IMG/VR virus record: IMGVR_UViG_3300006919_000075
Location: 1 to 52,768 of that record
Direction: 5' to 3' (one strand)
Source: a virus
Length of the DNA stretch: 52,768 nucleotides
Shown: in pieces, positions 47,331 through 52,768 of the stretch
Position numbering within the stretch: position 1 is the stretch's first letter
How the letters are laid out: every line of letters starts with the position of its first letter
Notes under the pieces: model-generated
Seen by the model: only the letters and a program-made list of their open reading frames with translations
Database searches by the model: none
What the model was told of the DNA's origin: nothing
Program-made: the position numbers and the translations under genes

Positions 47331-48268
47331 GCCGCCTCCTTCTTTCGATTCCTAGAGATTTGATAATTGGCGGTCTTAGCTGCTTCTAGAAGTAGACGGG
47401 CTTCTCCGCTGTCGACTATAGCTTTTCGGTATTTTAGATACCACGACTTTGCTTCGTTTTGCACGAAGGGTGAGTGTTCGCCTTGCCACTCAAGCGAGCA
47501 CAGACGTGCAACCAGATTTGCGAGCCGGACGTCTTCGTAAGAACCGAAATGGCGTGTGATGCCGTTTTGGATTTTCACCTGCCATTTATTATCGCGCGTA
47601 TGCCACGAGACGTTATTCACATCTCCTCGATCGCCTATTTTGAACTTTGCGTTCGCGTTGTTCGCTGCGCGTGGGACCGCCCGTATTTCTGAATCCCGGT
47701 TGTCTAACCTGTCATGATGGATATGGTCGATGAATCTCGGGTCGTCGAGAGACTCGATCTCGCCTTTCCACAGCGAGCAGAGACGTTGTAGGTGGATCTT
47801 TTTGCCATCAAAATCTACCTGCACGTAGCCATCAGCATTTAGGCTGAGGTGCTGCACCGATACGAGGGCGAGCGCCTCCTCTCGGTTCGTCATTTTGACG
47901 AGAGCGCCGCAGTTAGTGGTCACATGCAACTCGTCATCGCAACGAATTATTTTGTCCGCTGGGAACACGAGATTGGATCGTATGGAGGTCAACACGTCCC
48001 CGTTAAAATAGTGGACATTCGCTTTCGGGTGCTGCTTGTAGAAAGATTTTGCCAAGGTGGACAGATACCCGTCGCGCCCGTCGATCCAAGTCTTGAGTGC
48101 GCAGACTCTGTTGGCCTTGGATAGTTTCGCTGTAAACGTAATTCCCGGCTTTTTATTTTGCAGCCACTCGAAAAAATCGGAGTCGACCTCAATATGGGTT
48201 CGGCCAGAGAGGGCAATTGGGTGTTTGCTAGCGTTAGATATGGCTATCAGTGAGGTGGTTGTTTTCAT
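47327..48268 (-). CDS. HNH homing endonuclease with AP2-like domain (second copy)
   Basis: 313 aa from ATG 48268; an in-frame ATG at 48325 lies within the RNA structure and is less likely. HNH: Asp181-His182 in RFIDHIHHDRLDNRDSE (about 178-194), RAV after it. AP2-like: VNNVSWHTRDNKWQVKIQ and HFGSYEDVRLANLVARL (about 218-256). A 170-residue N-terminal region is extra relative to the gene at 3880. Its stop overlaps the GT25 start, so it is translationally joined to a glycosylation gene. Confidence 0.85.
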   Translation of the reverse strand: MKTTTSLIAISNASKHPIALSGRTHIEVDSDFFEWLQNKKPGITFTAKLSKANRVCALKTWIDGRDGYLSTLAKSFYKQHPKANVHYFNGDVLTSIRSNLVFPADKIIRCDDELHVTTNCGALVKMTNREEALALVSVQHLSLNADGYVQVDFDGKKIHLQRLCSLWKGEIESLDDPRFIDHIHHDRLDNRDSEIRAVPRAANNANAKFKIGDRGDVNNVSWHTRDNKWQVKIQNGITRHFGSYEDVRLANLVARLCSLEWQGEHSPFVQNEAKSWYLKYRKAIVDSGEARLLLEAAKTANYQISRNRKKEAA

Positions 48269-48280
48269 GCGGAAAAAAGA

Positions 48281-48376
48281 ACGCGCCCCTCTCATTTTGA
48301 CGGGACAACCACCAAGCCAGACCATCAGAAGACCCGCTGGAACTATGCAACCAGCGAGATTTTGAGAAGGGCGCGA
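48281..48376 (-). ncRNA. Structured RNA with T-tract before the HNH gene
   Basis: On the minus strand CGCGCCCTTCTCA and TGAGAGGGGCGCG close a 13-bp stem (one G-U). Within it CGCTGG pairs with CCAGCG, and a GGG/CCC arm encloses a U/G-rich loop. The closing arm is followed by TTCTTTTTT, so it can terminate transcription after the helicase gene, or act as a regulated leader for the HNH gene. It resembles a three-way junction with intrinsic-terminator ending. Confidence 0.65.
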
Positions 48377-48434
48377 AAATTAAAAGGTTTAGCATGACTT
48401 GGTGTATTGCTGAAACTAATGTAGCCCAAAAGCC

Positions 48435-49691
48435 TCACGGACGCAAGTCCGCGTCGACGAGATTCGCAATTTGACCACGCTTGGCCTCCAGGTTCCGCCG
48501 AATTTTTTCCTCCACCGACCCCTTGACGATGGGCACAACAAAGCGCACATCAGATTTTGATCCATCTCGATAGGTGCGACCAGTGGCCTGTATGAAGTTG
48601 GTAGCCGAATCGGTCAGATTGAGAATCGAGGTGCGTGGACGCTCGCCCGAAAGATCCTGTAGGTTCAGCCCTGCGCCGCCCGACTGGTAATTCACCACGA
48701 GCACGTCCAGCAGCCCCCGCTGGAAGTCTTTGGGGTCACATTTCTCAACGCCATCAATGCGCCCCACCTTCCTCTTTGCTTTTCTGTGAAGCGCGGCGAG
48801 GGATTCAGACGAATCCTGGAAGCTGACGAAATGAATGACTGATTGGCCTGCCGCCAGAAACTCCTCCCCGAGCTCGAATAGGGACTGCAGCTTCTCGTGC
48901 TCAATCTTCTGTCGCAGCCGCAGTCGCTTTGTGAGCGCGGAAGGCGTCTCTTGAGCTAACTCTTCCAGTAGGTCGGCGTATGCCGCATTCAACGCTCTGA
49001 GATCTCCCACCTCAATGCTCCGCGTTTGCTCGTGCAGCTCCGGTAAATCGCCTACCTCGGCAATCCGGACGCGATCCATCTTGCCCTCCAGCATTCCGTT
49101 GATGTCGCGCATCGTGGCTTCTCCACCGACGTAGTCCAGTCCGCCGAAGCGGCCCTGCACGCAGCCGTGCCGCAAGCACCAATCCCAATGATTATTCCGG
49201 TGAAATACCCGAAGGGCGTGTCCGATGCCCTTCATTTGAAAGGGATTTTCAAAGGGTGTCGCTGAAAGCATCAGGGTGAGAAACCCTTGATCGACGCAGT
49301 CAATCAGCATCTTTGTCTGATAGGCTTTTGGATTCCGAGCATTGTGGATTTCATCAAATATCCAGAGCACTTCCTTCCGATTGAAGTCGAACCTATAGGA
49401 TTTGTGGGTATTTCCTGACCGATAGAGGTTCGGGGCAGTGCCTCGAACCGCTTTTTGCCAGGATTCGCAGAAGACAACCTCGACTCCGACCGCTTTTGCG
49501 GCCTCGATCCACTGGGGTTTCGTTATCGCGGGGCACACAATCCCAGCTTTCGCGCCGATTTCTTTCGCCACAAACAGGGCTTTGATGGTCTTCCCGGTCC
49601 CCATATCGCTGCAATCGAGCGCAGATCCGGTTGTCGCGAGACTGTTTTTTAGGGTTTGGACTCCTGATTTTTGGTAATCTCGTAGCTGCAT
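48435..49691 (-). CDS. SNF2-like superfamily 2 helicase
   Basis: 418 aa. Walker A DMGTGKT with G31TGKT35, DEIH at 113-116 (VLWIFDEIHNARN), SATPFENP (143-150), and motif V/VI LNLTDSATNFIQATGRTYRDG (about 365-385). This set, with Y-Q near residue 6 (LRDYQKSG), fits phage SNF2-type DEAD-like ATPases used in replication or remodelling of bound proteins. Promoter 49700-49728 puts it under the TGTCAGACA palindrome with an eight-base distance from -10 to ATG. Confidence 0.88.
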   Translation of the reverse strand: MQLRDYQKSGVQTLKNSLATTGSALDCSDMGTGKTIKALFVAKEIGAKAGIVCPAITKPQWIEAAKAVGVEVVFCESWQKAVRGTAPNLYRSGNTHKSYRFDFNRKEVLWIFDEIHNARNPKAYQTKMLIDCVDQGFLTLMLSATPFENPFQMKGIGHALRVFHRNNHWDWCLRHGCVQGRFGGLDYVGGEATMRDINGMLEGKMDRVRIAEVGDLPELHEQTRSIEVGDLRALNAAYADLLEELAQETPSALTKRLRLRQKIEHEKLQSLFELGEEFLAAGQSVIHFVSFQDSSESLAALHRKAKRKVGRIDGVEKCDPKDFQRGLLDVLVVNYQSGGAGLNLQDLSGERPRTSILNLTDSATNFIQATGRTYRDGSKSDVRFVVPIVKGSVEEKIRRNLEAKRGQIANLVDADLRP

Positions 49692-49699
49692 AGTGGGGT

Positions 49700-49728
49700 T
49701 ACTATGTCAGACAAGTGGTCGATTTCAA
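49700..49728 (-). promoter_or_regulatory. Leftward helicase promoter with TGTCAGACA operator
   Basis: Minus strand: TTGAAA (49728-49723), 17-bp spacer, ATAGTA (49705-49700), then eight bases to ATG 49691. Palindrome TGTC-A-GACA occupies 49705-49713, touching the -10. Like the sites at 45025 and 52478 it would be a repressor position. Confidence 0.5.
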
Positions 49729-49741
49729 GGAGGAAATCGGG

Positions 49742-50152
49742 TGGTTAAAGACAAAATCGTCTTTAACCAATGGGCAAAAACCCCAGTAAAACGATGGTTA
49801 AAGACGCGGCTGATTTTTGTCTTTAACCACTTTTGGTAGGCAAATTTTGCCTAGTGCTGAAAAAATGCGACGACGAAGGTCAGACACACTCGCTCGATCT
49901 CGTCCCGAAAATGGGAAAATGGGTGGAAAACCATGGTTTTGGTTAAGGTCGGTTAGGGTCAAAATTTGTCTTTAACCATCGACTTTGGCCTTTATTCATG
50001 CGGGTTTCGTGGACCTTGTGGTTACGGTTACGATAGTGTTGTTTTCTTATATACGAGAAACTGAAATACGAAATTTATTTCGTGTTTAATTTTCCTATAT
50101 ATAGAATGTTACCGTCTTTAACCGTAACCACGTAGCCGCTACGCGGCTACGT
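49742..50152. other. Repeat-rich intergenic region, candidate replication origin
   Basis: Between the leftward helicase and rightward small genes. TGGTTAAAGAC and its inverse GTCTTTAACCA form 49742-49769 (6-nt loop) and a second pair at 49795-49829. GGTTAAGGTC and GGTTAGGGTC (49941-49960), GTCTTTAACC (49968-49977), twin GGTTAC (50020-50031), and GTCTTTAACCGTAACC (50114-50129) follow. An AT-rich tract (about 50041-50110) includes ACGAAAT-TT-ATTTCGT. A perfect 10-bp hairpin ACGTAGCCGC-TAC-GCGGCTACGT closes the set (50130-50152). Iterons, an AT-rich segment and a hairpin beside replication genes suggest an origin. An operator cluster is the alternative. Confidence 0.6.
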
Positions 50153-50256
50153 AGGACACAGTTAAAATCTGCTTTGGTAAGGATCTATTAGGTAATAGCT
50201 GACGCGAGTAACATGGCGACCTTGACCTCGTCAAGCCAATCAGGTAAATTTATCAC

Positions 50257-50472
50257 ATGGCGAATTCACCCTCTTCTGGTTCATCCTTTTCTCCCCGACC
50301 TCACATCCTCCACGAGGCGGAGGACTCGGATCTCTCGTCACCGAGTCCTTCGCCATCTCCTGGATCCGACCTATCGGCTCGAGACGCCCTCAAGGTCGAG
50401 CTCGTTCTCCTTCATAGGGCACTTAATCGCATCATAGGTCGCCTAGAGGACGTTCTTGACGAAATGAAGTGA
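50257..50472 (+). CDS. Small acidic/Ser-rich protein (71 aa)
   Basis: 71 aa: Ser/Pro-rich N-terminus (about 3-36, with SPSPSPSPG) and a helical C-terminus with heptad-like VELVLLHRALNRIIGRLEDVLDEM. It is the first rightward gene after the repeat region. A competing frame from 50213 is a shadow with Arg/Ser composition. A small disordered plus coiled-coil protein, function unknown. Confidence 0.55.
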   Translation: MANSPSSGSSFSPRPHILHEAEDSDLSSPSPSPSPGSDLSARDALKVELVLLHRALNRIIGRLEDVLDEMK

Positions 50473-50663
50473 GCTACAGGGACCAGAATGCCTTTTTTTA
50501 CCATTGCGTATCGACCTAGGAGCGCGTTTCACCTTTTCCGAGGGTCATGAGACCAGGATTCTCCCAAAACGCGGTTTTACGGCCTTTTTGAAAGCCCGAC
50601 CTTTTAAAATCGATTCTTTGCCCTCTCGGAACGACCTAGAATGCCTTTTGGGCAGTTGACGGC

Positions 50664-50993
50664 ATGAATTTTCTCTGCGAGATTATCCCGCATCCTATGA
50701 AAGATCTTTTTGAACCTGGGCACGTCTACAAAGTCACGCAGGGCAAACGGCACCAAGTCCTACGCAGGGAGGGGCGGGTGGTTCTCGCTGAGTCATCACC
50801 TTGTGGTTTTGAGGTCTTCCGCCTTAAGCACAACCACGCTCGCGTGATAGCAGGCAACTCGATCGAAGAGTCTATGGGTCCGCCTTCGAATAACGAATGG
50901 GGATCGCCTCGAGGCGTGACGGTGATGGACAAGGCACGGGCAGAAGCTCGATTTGCTGAATGGGTTTCTCAAGATAATGAAATCACTCACTAA
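50664..50993 (+). CDS. Hypothetical protein (109 aa)
   Basis: 109 aa; possible start at 50664 (MNFLCEIIP) or at ATG 50697 (MKDLFEPGHVYK) within it. The core GHVYKVTQGKRHQVLRREGRVVLAE suggests a small beta-barrel, followed by an acidic helix. Its end overlaps the next gene by 17 bases. The about 190 bases before it contain only two partial repeats of CGACCTAG and AGAATGCCTTTT. Function unknown. Confidence 0.6.
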   Translation: MNFLCEIIPHPMKDLFEPGHVYKVTQGKRHQVLRREGRVVLAESSPCGFEVFRLKHNHARVIAGNSIEESMGPPSNNEWGSPRGVTVMDKARAEARFAEWVSQDNEITH

Positions 50994-51411
50994 AGTTCCA
51001 GAAATTCAGGCGCGTCGGCGAGCAAAAGGGCTCCTTGACCAAGGGCACTCTGTCGACGAGGTCGCTGAGTTGCTCGCGATTAAGCCTAGGGAGATCAAGG
51101 GCTGGATCAGAAAATATGAGTGGGCTTCCCCGACCCCGGCTGAGTTGTCTCTACCGGTCGCGGACGATGATGTCTCGGATGAATTCCATCGGCTAATGAG
51201 CCGGGACTGCATCGACACATTGCACCAGATCCGTAGGCTCCCGAAGACTGCGGATATCGATGATCTGCTCAAGCTCGAGCGGATCAAAGAGCTTTTGAGT
51301 AAGCGTGCGGAGCGCGAGCTCGATCGGAACGCCGATAAGCAGACGGCGGCAGCAAAGACCGTGATCAACATAGCGGCACTTCGCGAATTCGGCACGGGAG
51401 GGGTGCGATGA
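50977..51411 (+). CDS. HTH protein, possible terminase small subunit
   Basis: 144 aa from ATG 50977 (MKSLTKVPEIQARRR). Residues about 12-42 form a helix-turn-helix (RAKGLLDQGHSVDEVAELL, then IKPREIKGWIRK), as in small terminases and phage regulators. The rest is helical and charged, ending RAERELDRNADKQTAAAK. Small terminases have such an N-terminal HTH and oligomeric helix, and none is near the large subunit gene. A regulator is equally possible. Confidence 0.5.
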   Translation: MKSLTKVPEIQARRRAKGLLDQGHSVDEVAELLAIKPREIKGWIRKYEWASPTPAELSLPVADDDVSDEFHRLMSRDCIDTLHQIRRLPKTADIDDLLKLERIKELLSKRAERELDRNADKQTAAAKTVINIAALREFGTGGVR

Positions 51412-52358
51412 GAGTCTTCGTAGCGGGGCATACTGGATTAGTCGGTCGAGCGGTGGTCGAGGCGCTAGAAGCCAGCCCGATCATGGAGCCGGTGGTCCCG
51501 AAAAAGAGAGTGGACTACCGCGATCAACGAGATACCCGAGAGCTTCTTAACGACCTGGCTCCTGACGCGGTCGTGGTCGCCGCGGCTCATGTTGGGGGCA
51601 TCCTTGCCAATTCTTCAGATCGGGTCGCTTTTAGTTTAGAAAACACCCTCATCTCCACCAATCTGATTTCTGCTGCGGCTGCGGTTCGCGTTCGCAAGCT
51701 CGTCAACTTGAGCTCGTCCTGCGTCTACCCTCGGCATTGTCAACAGCCGATGAAGGAGGAGCACCTGCTGTCGGGGCACCCGGAGCCGTCTAACCAACCG
51801 TATGCGCTCGCGAAGCTCAACGCGATGGAGTTGGTCAATGCCTATAGAGACGATCGGGGCTTGGACTATTTTTCGCTGGTCCCTCCGAATCTATTCGGGG
51901 CGCATGATAATTTCTGTCTCCGGTCAGGGCACTTTATCCCGGCGGCTTTCCACAAGATATGGGAGGCGAGCAGGAGTGTCCAAAGGGAGGCGCGATTTTG
52001 GGGCACGGGCAACGTCCTGCGGGAGTTCATGCTTGCGGATGATCTCGCGAGCGCGATCGTGCATTTTTTGGATTCGGCCCCCGGCAATGTTCCTCCGGTG
52101 GTCAATGTTGGAACCGGAGTCGAGATGAGTCTCCTTCGTGCGGCGTCCGCTATCGCGAAGCACAAGGAGGTCGTTGTGAAGTTCGATCAGGACACGTCAA
52201 TGGAGGGGATGCCGCGAAAAGTCATGGACTCTTCGATCGCACACTCTACTGGATGGTCTCCACGTTACACTTTCGAGGAGGGAGTTTCGCGGGTATGGGA
52301 TTGGCTCCATTCAACTGACAAACAATCCATTCGCTTAGGTTCAAGTTCGCTTCGGTAG
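51408..52358 (+). CDS. fcl: GDP-L-fucose synthase-like NAD-dependent epimerase/reductase
   Basis: 316 aa. Rossmann start RVFVAGHTGLVGRAV (2-16) with the GxxGxxG pattern. LVNLSSSCVYPRHC (98-111) with Ser102-Ser104, and NQPYALAKLNAM (129-140) with Tyr132 and Lys136 form the catalytic S-Y-K set. PPNLFGAHDNF and NVLREFMLADDLA follow as in Fcl. It would convert GDP-4-keto-6-deoxymannose to GDP-L-fucose or a similar sugar. Start SD is GGGAGGGG. Its final 113 bases overlap the convergent regulator gene. Confidence 0.85.
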   Translation: MRVFVAGHTGLVGRAVVEALEASPIMEPVVPKKRVDYRDQRDTRELLNDLAPDAVVVAAAHVGGILANSSDRVAFSLENTLISTNLISAAAAVRVRKLVNLSSSCVYPRHCQQPMKEEHLLSGHPEPSNQPYALAKLNAMELVNAYRDDRGLDYFSLVPPNLFGAHDNFCLRSGHFIPAAFHKIWEASRSVQREARFWGTGNVLREFMLADDLASAIVHFLDSAPGNVPPVVNVGTGVEMSLLRAASAIAKHKEVVVKFDQDTSMEGMPRKVMDSSIAHSTGWSPRYTFEEGVSRVWDWLHSTDKQSIRLGSSSLR

Positions 52359-52458
52359 CTGCCTTCACGTAGAGGGCTTTCTCTTCGGGTAGGCATCGGA
52401 AGGCCACTCGTCCAATTTTCGGATTGTCATCGTCTCGCGTGCGAGTCATTGTCGTCAT
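52246..52458 (-). CDS. Ribbon-helix-helix regulator (70 aa)
   Basis: 70 aa; ATG 52458 (MTTMTRTRDDD) with an alternative at residue 4. RVAFRCLPEEKALYVKAATEANLNLSEWIVCQLN (about 17-50) has the strand, helix, turn (NLNLSEW) and second helix of an RHH/Arc-type DNA-binding domain. Its promoter holds the palindrome TTGTCAGACAA, matching sites in two other leftward promoters, so autoregulation and control of the replication operons is likely. Its 3' end overlaps the fcl-like gene on the other strand. Confidence 0.7.
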   Translation of the reverse strand: MTTMTRTRDDDNPKIGRVAFRCLPEEKALYVKAATEANLNLSEWIVCQLNGANPIPAKLPPRKCNVETIQ

Positions 52459-52464
52459 CCCCGT

Positions 52465-52493
52465 TGCCTAGTTTAAATTGTCAGACAAATCAA
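52465..52493 (-). promoter_or_regulatory. Promoter of the RHH gene with TTGTCAGACAA operator
   Basis: Minus strand: TTGATT (52493-52488), 17-bp spacer, TAGGCA (52470-52465), then six bases to ATG. The -10 is weak. The 11-bp palindrome TTGTC-A-GACAA (52478-52488) fills the upstream half of the spacer, as in the other two leftward promoters. Confidence 0.5.
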
Positions 52494-52546
52494 CAGCTAA
52501 ATTTTTGCGCGGCGTCCCCGAGGTTAAAAACATTTTACTGGCCCCC

Positions 52547-52597
52547 TACTTCTCTAAAATAAATTGCGCGTGGTCCTGGCCTTTTAAAAGAGAAGTA
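52547..52597. other. Inverted repeat near the right end
   Basis: TACTTCTCT (52547-52555) and AGAGAAGTA (52589-52597) are complementary, and an inner CTTTTAAAAG palindrome sits at 52581-52590. The stretch 52494-52660 holds no convincing gene, only this and AT-rich sequence before the tandem repeat. Confidence 0.4.
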
Positions 52598-52660
52598 ACT
52601 AGACGCCTAGGTCTTGAGTATTACTACTGTCAACATCTTAAAAGTAGCTCGACTTGTTGA

Positions 52661-52768
52661 AATATTGGACTCGATATGGACTCGATATGGACTCGATATG
52701 GACTCGATATGGACTCGATATGGACTCGATATGGACTCGATATGGACTCGATATGGACTCGATATGGA
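52661..52768. repeat. 11-bp tandem repeat array, right part
   Basis: A degenerate copy (52661-52671) is followed by eight perfect CGATATGGACT units (52672-52759) and nine bases of a ninth. The last 97 bases (52672-52768) equal the first 97, so the ends overlap inside the array. The true unit number cannot be known from this window. Confidence 0.95.

Noticed and set aside
52478-52660. 60-aa plus-strand frame at the right end
   Set aside because: It would need a TTG start inside the operator palindrome, and its composition is not protein-like.

Overview
The window looks like a complete, or nearly complete, genome of a tailed bacteriophage with podovirus-type architecture. It has a large portal (721 aa), a very large internal virion protein (1823 aa), a scaffold and major capsid pair, adaptor- and collar-like tail genes, and no recognisable sheath or tape measure. 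The last 97 bases equal the first 97, inside an 11-bp tandem repeat. The molecule is therefore either circular or circularly permuted, or it carries a short terminal repeat whose true copy number the assembly cannot fix. The host is not identifiable. A lipobox lipoprotein and surface-sugar enzymes (GT25-like, GDP-L-fucose-synthase-like) suggest a Gram-negative. Many starts lack a Shine-Dalgarno (SD) sequence, and several putative -10 boxes lie only 6-9 nt from the ATG, so leaderless or SD-weak initiation may be common.

Layout. (1) 1-3016, leftward: small genes and a DnaN-like sliding clamp fragment, ending in a 46-aa membrane protein and a strong terminator. (2) 3017-3568: divergent control region. 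(3) 3569-11378, rightward: HNH-AP2 endonuclease, DUF1353 protein, zinc ribbons, a papain-like peptidase, a dNMP kinase, and two long arrays (5336-6969 and 8065-9017) of GGAGCW/GTAGCW hexamers. (4) 11391-38535, rightward: tail fibre and tail genes, internal virion proteins, large terminase, portal, a glycosyltransferase/methyltransferase/propeller trio, scaffold, capsid with a structured leader and terminator, LamG-type fibre, further structural proteins, and a lipoprotein plus membrane protein (possible lysis pair). (5) 49691-38532, leftward: SNF2-like helicase, second HNH-AP2 endonuclease, GT25, GT2, methyltransferase, Cas4/AddB-like Fe-S nuclease, possible single-strand-binding protein, family A DNA polymerase, RuvC-like resolvase, primase-helicase. 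(6) 49692-50256: repeat-rich likely origin or control region. (7) 50257-52458: small genes, an HTH protein possibly the small terminase, a GDP-fucose-synthase-like gene and a convergent ribbon-helix-helix regulator.

The replication set (clamp, polymerase, primase-helicase, RuvC, nuclease, SF2 helicase) looks self-sufficient. Three leftward promoters share a TGTCWGACA palindrome in the -35/-10 spacer, one of them at the ribbon-helix-helix gene itself, suggesting a small regulon.

The most unusual element is the pair of hexamer arrays. They break into 13 units with a conserved 13-residue head. On the + strand each unit is an ORF whose stop overlaps the next start (ATGA) at every internal junction, and every unit spacing equals 5 modulo 6. 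I recognise no described family like this. Whether the product is a set of (X-Ser)n peptides, a minus-strand Pro-Ala protein or a nucleic-acid element is unresolved.
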